A stretch of DNA of 64,000 bases from Longimicrobiales bacterium (GTDB lineage Bacteria; Gemmatimonadota; Gemmatimonadetes; Longimicrobiales; Gaopeijiaceae), in NCBI GenBank assembly GCA_028278645.1, contig JANQDZ010000040.1:1-64000 (forward strand), given 5' to 3'. Numbering within the stretch: the stretch's first letter is position 1; the number at the start of each line of letters is the position of its first letter. Positions 1 to 7,208 of the stretch are shown piece after piece. Under the pieces are notes generated by a model. The model saw only the letters and a list, made by a program, of their open reading frames with translations. It had not been told where the DNA came from and ran no database searches. The translations under genes were made by a program, and so were the position numbers.

Positions 1-1
1 T

Positions 2-253
2 CTGACGGACCCGGACCCCATCACACAGATCCTGGCCCACATCGGCGAGCCTACCTCACCCCCCCTCATCCACCCCGCCAGGGGACCGCCCCAAACTGAG
101 ATCGCCATGGGACTCATCGGGCCCGACGGGGGGAACCACAACGAGGCCGCCCAGGAATCCTTCCCCGACGACCTCGACCAATCCTCCGAGTTCGATCCCA
201 CCGACCCCGAACCCGTTCCAGAAGACGACTTCGATCAGAGCGGCGGCGTTTGA
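2..253 (+). mobile_element. IS91-family transposase, C-terminal fragment (cut by window edge)
   Basis: An open frame enters from the left edge and stops with TGA at 251-253. Its first residues (LTDPDPITQILAHIGEPTS, then PPLIHPARGPPQTE) look like the C-terminal tail of IS91/Y2-type transposases, where a line such as ITDP-x-xI-x-xIL-x-HLG-x-PT-x-PP follows the zinc-binding CPxC region. A decayed copy of the same tail lies on the minus strand near 30.85-31.0 kb, which supports the assignment. The upstream catalytic part is outside the window, so I cannot tell whether the element is intact. Bases 254-413, between this stop and the truncated TolC-type gene, contain no gene I recognise and probably hold the element's end. 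Confidence 0.72.
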
Positions 254-413
254 CCCCTGAGGCCCGTCGGACCCACCGCAGGTGCGCGCGAAAACCGCAG
301 GTCAGCACCCGCAGCACCCGGGATCCCGCCCCCTCCACCGTTCTTGACCCCTCCCGTTCGCTCCGCCCTCATTCTCCGAGGAGGCCCTGGACGTCGTAGG
401 GTGCTTAAATTGC

Positions 414-1802
414 CTATCCTCCGTTGAAATAAGCGTTGCCCGCATCCAGGATCAGGTCCAGCTCCGCTGCCCGAAACTCCTGGCCTCGAGCCCGGGCCAA
501 GCTTCGTTGGATCGAGATGGATGCGTTCGCCGCCGGGGAAAAGAGAGCCTGGCTCAGGGAAAGCTGACCCTGAGCCGAATACTGAGGGTTCTGGCCGGCC
601 GATAGCTGGGCGAGGTCGGGATCTACCATGTTTCCCGCGACGCTCGAGGAGAGGCTCGGAAGGTAGCTGCTCCAGGCGGTCCTGGTGTCTTGCTCCGCAA
701 GGCTCAGGTCTTTCCGGGCGGACTCCAGGGCCAGGTTCTCCCGCAACACTTCGCCGATCAACTCTGAAAGGGAGTACGTCTCCACGGCCAGAGGGTTCTC
801 GTAGTCGCCTACGAATGCGGTGGTGGTGAGAAGGCTGAACCGAGGGGATATCCCCAGGGCGTGGGCCGTCCGGAGATTGATGGTCAAGGTTTGGCTTAGC
901 TCAACCAGGACGGGAAGAGAAGACAGATTCTCCCCATTCAGAACCGCTTCCACGTTGAGCGCTATTCGCCGGAAGAACCGCCCGACCTCTTCGGCCCCCT
1001 GGTTGGTCGCCAGGAGCCCGGCCTCGACATCCTGCGTTCGGACGCCGGAAAATGACGGGAGTCCCTCTCGAAGCAACCTCTCCGCCATTTGGCGAAGATC
1101 CCCCTCAGGAATCGCGAAGGTTTCGGCGAAGTAAACCGCGTCGATCCTTCCCAGGAACGGATCCAGGCTGGCCGGAGACTCGAAGGGGATCAGCTCGTAG
1201 GTTGCGCCCAGGTCAGCAAGGGATGCGTCTAAAGCGTCGAGGACCGGGAGCAGCTCCACCAGTTCCGTGGGGAGGACGATCCCCACGTTTTGGAAACCCA
1301 CCAAGTCCCGGAAGCTGGCCAGGTCCCGTTCGTAAGACCGGGAGGTAACCACGTAGGTGAAGTTGTGGATCCCGGATGTAGGTCGGTCCGGTGGGTGACC
1401 GGTCAAGTCTTGATTCAACCCGCCGAAGACCATGGTCGGCTTCGGGTATTCCGGCCGCCCCGCCACCACCTCATTGCTCACCGGACCAAAAGCGAGGATG
1501 ATGTCGGGTTCACCCCGAACCATGGCTTCGTACGCTTCGGCGGCCCTATCCAGGTCGAAGTCCACGGAGTAGAGGTTCTGCTCCGAGAAGCTGATTTCCG
1601 CCTCCGCGTTGACCAGGTTCGTGATTTCTTCCAGAAGGCCCTCGATCAGGGGACGAACTTCGGGCGTGATCCGATCACCCATGATCCCGATCTGGAGCGT
1701 GTCTGGCTGCTGTGCCAGGATGGGCCCGGGACCGAACGAGAAGCCTAGCAGAGCGAACGGGATGATCCTGACGGCTCTGGTATTCGGCGGGGTGCTGGGC
1801 AT
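414..1802 (-). CDS. ABC substrate-binding / TolC-type fusion protein, C-terminally truncated
   Basis: A 462-residue protein. The N-terminus has a signal peptide (hydrophobic IIPFALLGFSFGPG, then ILAQQ). Residues about 35-320 resemble the periplasmic ABC-type substrate-binding fold that looks like TrpX (QIGIMGDRITPEV; DIILAFGPVSNEV; KPTMVFGGLNQ). From about residue 344 the chain becomes the start of a TolC/OEP outer-membrane efflux domain (LSELIGEVLRENLALESA, then AWSSYLPSLSSS, and LDAGNAYFN). A TolC domain should continue for some 300 more residues, but this one ends as NAYFN-GG-stop. The break lies within 170 bp of an IS91 transposase tail, so I infer insertion or recombination removed the 3' end. 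The start has a GGAGAG ribosome site 4 nt upstream. Without the rest of its barrel and tunnel it is probably non-functional as an exit duct. Confidence 0.75.
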   Translation of the reverse strand: MPSTPPNTRAVRIIPFALLGFSFGPGPILAQQPDTLQIGIMGDRITPEVRPLIEGLLEEITNLVNAEAEISFSEQNLYSVDFDLDRAAEAYEAMVRGEPDIILAFGPVSNEVVAGRPEYPKPTMVFGGLNQDLTGHPPDRPTSGIHNFTYVVTSRSYERDLASFRDLVGFQNVGIVLPTELVELLPVLDALDASLADLGATYELIPFESPASLDPFLGRIDAVYFAETFAIPEGDLRQMAERLLREGLPSFSGVRTQDVEAGLLATNQGAEEVGRFFRRIALNVEAVLNGENLSSLPVLVELSQTLTINLRTAHALGISPRFSLLTTTAFVGDYENPLAVETYSLSELIGEVLRENLALESARKDLSLAEQDTRTAWSSYLPSLSSSVAGNMVDPDLAQLSAGQNPQYSAQGQLSLSQALFSPAANASISIQRSLARARGQEFRAAELDLILDAGNAYFNGG

Positions 1803-1883
1803 GGTGCTCTCCGATTTGGTGTCGTGCCTTACGGTAGTCTCGGCCGGGCACTTCGCGAAAGAAGTGGGGGTAGGCCGAAGTCC

Positions 1884-1926
1884 TTGACGCCAGTTAGCGC
1901 ACCTACTACTATGTCGGTTCCCGACA
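1884..1926 (+). promoter_or_regulatory. Promoter and dyad operator of module 1
   Basis: TTGACG at 1884-1889 and TACTAT at 1907-1912 are separated by exactly 17 nt. Directly downstream, overlapping the last base of the -10 box, is a perfect dyad TGTCGG-TTC-CCGACA (1912-1926). A repressor bound there would cover the transcription start. The permease start at 1954 has AGGA 4 nt upstream. That the dyad binds the module's PadR is inference. Confidence 0.65.
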
Positions 1927-1953
1927 GTCGTTCGTCGATATAGTTAGGAATCC

Positions 1954-4659
1954 ATGGCCAGCTTTGATCCGGGCCGGAGTCTCTTCCGCCGCCTCCTCCG
2001 ATTGTACCCTCGAAACTTCCGGGAACGCTTCATGGAGGAGATGCTCGAGTTCTTCCGAGAGGAACGGGCCGAGGCGAGTTCCAGGGGATTCCTCGGCCTG
2101 TGCCGGTTCTGGCTGTGTACACTGACGGACCTCCTCTTTTCCGCGTTTAGAATGCGCACCGGCGGGAAGCCTAACCTCCATACTCAGCCCCGACGGTTCG
2201 GCCCTGGTGGAGCTCACCTCACATCCCAGGCCCGAAGACCGGGAGGCGGAATGATGCTCGACCTCAAGCAGGGCGCCACAAGCCTTCGGCGCTCTCCGGG
2301 ATTCGTCGCATTTGTTGTTTCGACTCTGGCGCTTGGCGTCGGTGCCACCACGGCAGTGTTTAGCGTCCTCGATGCCGTATTGCTTCGACCGCTGCCGTAC
2401 CCGGCCTCGAGCCGGATGATGCTCATCGGCACGCTGATTCGGGGGCAGGAACCCGGCGGGTCCCCGGGACCGTATTCCTCCGCGGACTTCCTCGACCTTC
2501 GAGCCGACCCAGGACCCTTCGAGGTCCTGGTTGCCCAGGAAGGATCTCGGGCCGTTTTGACGGGCCAGGGCGACCCGGAACGGATTCACCTGGCCAGGAT
2601 CAGCGAAGGCTACTTCGAGATGTTCGGCGCCCGACCCGCCCTGGGGCGGCTTCTCCTTCCCGAGGACGACGGTCTCCGGGTGATGGTCCTCAGCCACGGA
2701 TTCTGGCAGGACCGGTATGGAGGCGATCCGTCGGTCCTAGGCCGCACTCTCACCCTGGACGGGGAAGCTTTCCAGGTCATCGGCGCCCTGTCCCCGGAGT
2801 TCATCCCCCCCGAGGTCCTTCCTGGATCGGGCGCCGCAGCCTGGCTCCCCATGGGCCTTTCGGTAGGGGAACCGGACCGAAGCTCTTTTGGCATGGGGGT
2901 AGTGGGGCGTAGACAAATCCAGTCAACGCCCGATGACGGCAGGGCCCACGTGGGCCGGGTTCTTTCCGATGATTACGGTCCCGATAAGGGGGCCAACTTC
3001 ATCCAGGGCAGCGTCGTCGTGGACCTGAAGGAGGCCACGGTTGGAGCCATGGGCAGAACCCTGAGCGTTGCCCTAGCCTCGGTGTTCTTCCTCCTCATCA
3101 TCGGTTGCGTAAACGTTGCGGGACTCCTTCTGACCCGAGGCGCGACGAGGCAGGCGGAGCTGGCCATACGCTCGGCCCTGGGGGCAGGGCGATGCCGGTT
3201 GGTGGGCCAACTCATGGGTGAAAGCCTAATCCTGGGCCTGGCAGGAGGGGCCCTTGGAGCCTGCGTGGCGTACGGCGCCGTCGATGTCTTTCGGAAGGTC
3301 ACGCCTGGCGGGCTTCCTCGCCTGACTGAAGTCACCGTGGACCACAGGGCCCTGGCGTTCACCTTGTCGGTTTCCCTTGCCGCGGCCATCCTCTTCGGCC
3401 TCGTCCCGGCAGTCCGAGCCGCCCGGAGCGCCGGAAACTCGGTTTCGGGCATGGCCCGCCGTGCCACTCAGGGTCAGCGGGCAGCCCGCCTCCGGGGCGC
3501 TCTCATCCTGGCGGAGACGGCTCTGGCCGTCATCCTCACGGTGGGATCGGGGCTCATGGTTCACGAGCTGGTTCGCCTGACTACGGCTGACCCCGGATTC
3601 AGGCCGGGCGGTCTGGTGGGTATCAGCTTCCGACTCCCCCGCAGCATGGAGAGAGAGGAGTGGCAATCCTTCTATGGTACCTTCCTGGAGCGAACCCAGG
3701 GACTCCCGGGGATTCAGTCGTCGGCCGTCACAACCCACCTGCCCTATGGACAGTATGCCCTGGTCCAGATCATGACCCCCAGGGATGCCCGGTACGAGGG
3801 GGAGGGAGCCTGGCTCCCCACGGTCCTGGTAAGCCGGGACTACTTTTCTACCATGGGTATCAGGCTCGCCTCCGGACGGTGGTTTTCCGAAGCCGACCTC
3901 CGGGGCGAGACCGACGGGATCATCGTCAACCAGGCTCTCGCCAGCCGTTATTGGCCCAGTCAGGGTGCCATTGGGAAGTGGATCAAGTCAGGGGCACCCG
4001 ACCTGGAAGAAGACGAGGGTTCGTTTGAGATTGTTGGCGTCATCGCCGATGTCACGGCCCAACCCGGGCAGGCTGTCCCCGAAGAGATCTACCGGCCGTA
4101 TCGGGCGGAGTCATGGAGGAATATGACCGTGGTGGCCAGAACCGACCCCGAGACCCTGGACGGGGTCACCGCCGGCCTCCGGTCCTTGGCCCGGGAGAGT
4201 CTACCCGACCTTCCGGTCACCATCACCACCGTCCAGAGTCTTTTCCGGGAAGCCATGGCCAGACCACGGTTCTACACCGTCCTCTTCGCGTCCTTCGGTG
4301 CACTTGCCCTTGTCCTGGCGGCCGTGGGGATCTACGGAACCACGGCCTTCGCAACCCGAAGCCGCACCCGGGAGATCGGTATCCGCCTGGCTCTGGGAGC
4401 CGATCGGAGCAGGGTGATACGCAGGATGGTCACGCGGAGCGGTATTCCAGTTGGCATAGGTGTGATCATCGGGCTCGCTTGCGCCTTCGGGTTGTCTCAG
4501 CTCCTTTCGAGTTTCCTGTATCACGTCCCTTCCCGGGACGGCGCCACCTACGTCGCCGTTGGCCTTTTCGTCCTGATAGTCGGCCTTACGGCAGCCCTCT
4601 TTCCGGCGGCCAGCGCCAGTCGCATCGATCCCGCCACCACCCTTCGAGAGGAGGGTTGA
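1954..4659 (+). CDS. ADOP permease, module 1 (N-terminal YP-FR-EM domain)
   Basis: A 901-residue duplicated MacB/FtsX-type permease (ADOP family). Order: a cytosolic N-terminal helix-rich domain with LLRLYPRNFRERFMEEM (about 15-32); TM1 at about 115-145 (VGATTAVFSVLDAVLLRPLPY); a MacB-like extracytoplasmic domain; TM2-4 with the coupling segment NVAGLLLTRGATRQAELAIR and SALGAGR (about 385-412); then a second TM/MacB/FtsX half with TREIGIRLALGADRSRVIR near 804. In known MacB the permease works with an ATPase and moves substrates across the envelope mechanically; no ATPase is present here. The chain ends with the usual IDPATTLREEG. Its PadR partner lies 3 nt downstream, the reverse of the other modules. 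Substrate unknown. Confidence 0.92.
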   Translation: MASFDPGRSLFRRLLRLYPRNFRERFMEEMLEFFREERAEASSRGFLGLCRFWLCTLTDLLFSAFRMRTGGKPNLHTQPRRFGPGGAHLTSQARRPGGGMMLDLKQGATSLRRSPGFVAFVVSTLALGVGATTAVFSVLDAVLLRPLPYPASSRMMLIGTLIRGQEPGGSPGPYSSADFLDLRADPGPFEVLVAQEGSRAVLTGQGDPERIHLARISEGYFEMFGARPALGRLLLPEDDGLRVMVLSHGFWQDRYGGDPSVLGRTLTLDGEAFQVIGALSPEFIPPEVLPGSGAAAWLPMGLSVGEPDRSSFGMGVVGRRQIQSTPDDGRAHVGRVLSDDYGPDKGANFIQGSVVVDLKEATVGAMGRTLSVALASVFFLLIIGCVNVAGLLLTRGATRQAELAIRSALGAGRCRLVGQLMGESLILGLAGGALGACVAYGAVDVFRKVTPGGLPRLTEVTVDHRALAFTLSVSLAAAILFGLVPAVRAARSAGNSVSGMARRATQGQRAARLRGALILAETALAVILTVGSGLMVHELVRLTTADPGFRPGGLVGISFRLPRSMEREEWQSFYGTFLERTQGLPGIQSSAVTTHLPYGQYALVQIMTPRDARYEGEGAWLPTVLVSRDYFSTMGIRLASGRWFSEADLRGETDGIIVNQALASRYWPSQGAIGKWIKSGAPDLEEDEGSFEIVGVIADVTAQPGQAVPEEIYRPYRAESWRNMTVVARTDPETLDGVTAGLRSLARESLPDLPVTITTVQSLFREAMARPRFYTVLFASFGALALVLAAVGIYGTTAFATRSRTREIGIRLALGADRSRVIRRMVTRSGIPVGIGVIIGLACAFGLSQLLSSFLYHVPSRDGATYVAVGLFVLIVGLTAALFPAASASRIDPATTLREEG

Positions 4660-4662
4660 TCC

Positions 4663-4992
4663 ATGGACAGGATGACCAAACGCACCCTCCAGATCCTCCT
4701 CTCCCTGGCCGAGGGGCCATTGCACGGCTACGGCATCAAACAGAACATCGCCCGGCGGACGGGTGGAGCGGTGAACTTGGGGTCCGGGACCCTGTACGAG
4801 GCGATCCAACGGATGGAGATCTGGAGTTGGATCGAAGAGGTCCCTCCTCCCGACCGTGAACCTCCTTCCGGTGGTCCGCCTCGCCGCTTTTTTGCCCTGA
4901 CAGCCGCTGGCCAGGATGCGTTATCAGAGGAACTGCAGCGCATGGACGAGATCGTCCGATACGCCAGGGGACGGGACCTCCTGGAGGCTTGA
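4663..4992 (+). CDS. PadR-family transcriptional regulator, module 1 (class A)
   Basis: A 109-residue winged-helix protein. The core LSLAEGPLHGYGIKQNIARR, then GTLYEAIQRM and a basic wing RRFFALTAAGQ, is the PadR DNA-binding fold; the C-terminal helix ends at RDLLEA. The start is 3 nt after the permease stop, so it is in the same transcript and probably translationally coupled. It belongs with the class A PadRs of modules 3, 9 and 13 (HGYGIxxxI, then GTLYxAI). As the only regulator here downstream of its permease, it could alternatively be the surviving regulator of a second permease that has been lost. Confidence 0.9.
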   Translation: MDRMTKRTLQILLSLAEGPLHGYGIKQNIARRTGGAVNLGSGTLYEAIQRMEIWSWIEEVPPPDREPPSGGPPRRFFALTAAGQDALSEELQRMDEIVRYARGRDLLEA

Positions 4993-5324
4993 AGAGCCCT
5001 ACCTGCCGAGATTCCTAAACGTGAAGCTCCGGATCGGTACCGGGGCTGACCACGATCCCTTGCATCGGGTGGTTGTCGGCTTCCGGCGTGGGAGCCCAGG
5101 GAGTCATCACCGGGATGGGGTATGACGTGCTCCTGGTCACGGTGCCACCTGCTGCCTCACACCTCTCCAGATGCGTCTAGTCTAGATAGACACGTTTTCG
5201 GGGAGGAGACCAATCGTCAGGTGAGTTTGCCGACCACGGGCTTAACTTTACAGTACTGGAGGCTGCGTTGAAGGTCTGGGGCAGGAAGGGACCGGAAGAG
5301 TGACCTTCCTCCCCAGCTCGCCTC
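4993..5324 (+). other. Intergenic region between convergent genes
   Basis: About 330 bp between the stops of the module 1 PadR and the minus-strand beta-propeller gene. I see no credible gene. It holds a dyad (5175-5191) followed by a purine-rich GGGGAGGAG at 5200-5208 that looks like a ribosome site, but the only following frame is short. This may be the leftover front end of another PadR/ADOP unit. Confidence 0.5.
5175..5191. promoter_or_regulatory. Orphan dyad GTCTA-N7-TAGAC
   Basis: Perfect 5-bp arms GTCTA and TAGAC flank GTCTAGA, which contains its own TCTAGA palindrome. It resembles the dyads in front of PadR genes in this window, especially GTCT-N7-AGAC before module 2, but no regulator gene follows. 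Confidence 0.35.
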
Positions 5325-6623
5325 CTACCCTTCCTCCCTCAGGATTCGGTGGCGCTCCAGCCAGACCAATCCCACCTCATCCGTCCGGGTGAGGTAGGCC
5401 ATATCCTCCGTCTCGGGCCGGGTCCCGAAACCGATGATGCGAGAGTCGACATCGAGCTCCACGAATCCCCTCCTAATCCCCCGGGAATCGAAGACCTCGT
5501 ATCGGGACGAGGCGCCGTGGGGAAGGTGCCGAAAGACCCAAGCTTCCCCTAAGGGAGAGACGAGGGTAGAGCCCCCCCGGAAGAGAGGAAGGTCCTCCGT
5601 GGACCAGAACTCGTCCATTTCCGGCCCGGATCCAGAGGGGACGCCTCTCCTGAGTTGCCGGGAAGACACGGACCCATCGGCTCCGTAAGCTCCGAAGGTC
5701 ATGATGGCGCTGGAAGCGAAGAGCTGCAGCTGGGCTAGCTTTTCTGCTTCCCCTACGGGGTACAGCTCTGCGTCGTGAGGGGAGCCTACCACGGTCCGGC
5801 CATCCGGGAAGTACCAGTCCACTGAGTACCCGTTGGCCCTCACCACCGCCACTCTGCCGTCGGGGCCCACGGCCCAGTCGTCCGTGGAGGTGAAGAGGGG
5901 CCGCTTGCCTCCACGACGGAGGGCCCTCCAGTCGGGGTGCCAGCTCCAACCGACCACCGTCTCTGTCCCCGAAGCCCGATCCAAACGGTTGATGGATGTG
6001 GAGTCCTCAGGAATCCCGTCCGCATCGGAGGGGCCCACGACGTACAGGAATCCCGCCGAATCGGCGAACCGAGGATGAATGGACCGGGCTCGGCCGTCCT
6101 TCGTCTGCCGAGCCATGGGGATCCACTCTCGGAAGACCCCTTCGGGGTCCACCATCGTCAAGCGACCGTTTCCAAGGTCCACCAACAGGGTGGAATCGCC
6201 TCGTAGGGGAAGAACGTGATCGGGGCCCCGATATTCCTGGGGCCCCTCCCCCGGCCCGCCCAGGGTGTCGGCAGTTCCTGTCCCGAGATCCAAGAGAAGG
6301 AGGACCTCGCTCATGGGATCCGCGGCAAGGAGCCTTCCGTCCGGGAGCTCCCTTACCCCGCTCAGGTAGCTGAAGGGTTCCGGGAAGTCCTGGTCCACCT
6401 CGAGGGTCGCGAAGGGTCTGTCCGCGACTCCCGTCCCGACTGCCTCCGCTTCTCCCGCCGGTCCACATGCTTCCGCTGAAAACAGAAAAATAGAGAAGAC
6501 GGCGAGGGCTTTGATCCGACCGGAAGTGACGGGTAAAGAAGGACCGATCAGGGAGAAAAGTGAAGCGGACAAACCGATCGGGCCGGTGATATCGCTCTCA
6601 ACGAGTCGTGCCATGATTCTCAT
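5325..6623 (-). CDS. 6-bladed beta-propeller exported protein
   Basis: A 432-residue protein with an N-terminal hydrophobic export signal (about residues 36-52, ALAVFSIFLFSAEAC), which may be a weak lipobox ending at the Cys. The rest is the repetitive WxxD/G-rich pattern of 6-bladed beta-propellers (DGRLLAADPMSEVLLLLDL; GGPGEGPQEYRGPD; STDDWAVGPDGRVAVV). GGxGEGPxEF is a recurring signature in such lipoproteins and is shared with the 21.9 kb gene. The ATG at 6623 has GGGAGG 4 nt upstream; the n-region before the hydrophobic stretch is unusually long. Probably periplasmic or surface-anchored; ligand unknown. It sits beside module 1, as the other two propeller genes sit beside modules 2 and 5. 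Confidence 0.8.
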   Translation of the reverse strand: MRIMARLVESDITGPIGLSASLFSLIGPSLPVTSGRIKALAVFSIFLFSAEACGPAGEAEAVGTGVADRPFATLEVDQDFPEPFSYLSGVRELPDGRLLAADPMSEVLLLLDLGTGTADTLGGPGEGPQEYRGPDHVLPLRGDSTLLVDLGNGRLTMVDPEGVFREWIPMARQTKDGRARSIHPRFADSAGFLYVVGPSDADGIPEDSTSINRLDRASGTETVVGWSWHPDWRALRRGGKRPLFTSTDDWAVGPDGRVAVVRANGYSVDWYFPDGRTVVGSPHDAELYPVGEAEKLAQLQLFASSAIMTFGAYGADGSVSSRQLRRGVPSGSGPEMDEFWSTEDLPLFRGGSTLVSPLGEAWVFRHLPHGASSRYEVFDSRGIRRGFVELDVDSRIIGFGTRPETEDMAYLTRTDEVGLVWLERHRILREEG

Positions 6624-6714
6624 CCTGCCTCCCCCTGGAGAAGGTGACCATGTTTCGTTCTCGTCCCTATCCCATCCTCCTCAGCTGTTTCCGCGCCGAG
6701 CGACGGGATGTTCT

Positions 6715-7105
6715 TATGGAACCAGTTGTTTTCCATCGAACTGTCGGCGTGGCCGAACCAACCTTTCGCCAGCCTCCGGTACGGTGGCCGGCGGTCCATG
6801 CTCCGCGAATAGCCTGGTCAACGTCTCCAGGACATCGTCCGAGCTCAGCTTCCGATCCACCTCGATGCCCAGGTATTCCCGGCTGTGCTCGTCGAGAACC
6901 GTCAGCATTCCAAAGGGCTAGCCATAATGGGTCCGGACTGCCACGTCGTCATCGGACCACACGTGGTCCCGGTATTAGGGCCTCAGACGGATGCAGGATC
7001 CGGCATTCAACCAAACAATGCTCCGTTTCGGCTGCTTCGTCGGCACATTCGGACCCTCCTGCAGCCAGATACGTTCGACCCGTTCCCGTATTATCCCAGG
7101 AAGCA
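6715..7105 (-). mobile_element. Decayed IS3-family transposase (OrfB) fragment
   Basis: The minus strand reads RVERIWLQEGPNVPTKQPKR, then VWLNAGSCIRLRP-stop-YRDHVWSDD, then a stop, then MLTVLDEHSREYLGIEVDRK and LSSDDVLETLTRLFAEHGPP. This matches the HTH-linker and the beginning of the DDE integrase core of IS3-type OrfB proteins, in which the first catalytic Asp is followed by the TxxDExSRE line. At least two in-frame stops and loss of the rest of the DDE core make it a relic. It sits between the propeller gene and module 2. Confidence 0.75.
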
Positions 7106-7208
7106 GCCAGGGATCGTCTCCAAATCGGGGTCCGGAGTTCTGAGCACCGTCGTTGGGATCGGTTTTTTTTGAACGTAGTAGGCTGCGGATATTTGCAGCC
7201 CAGCTTCC

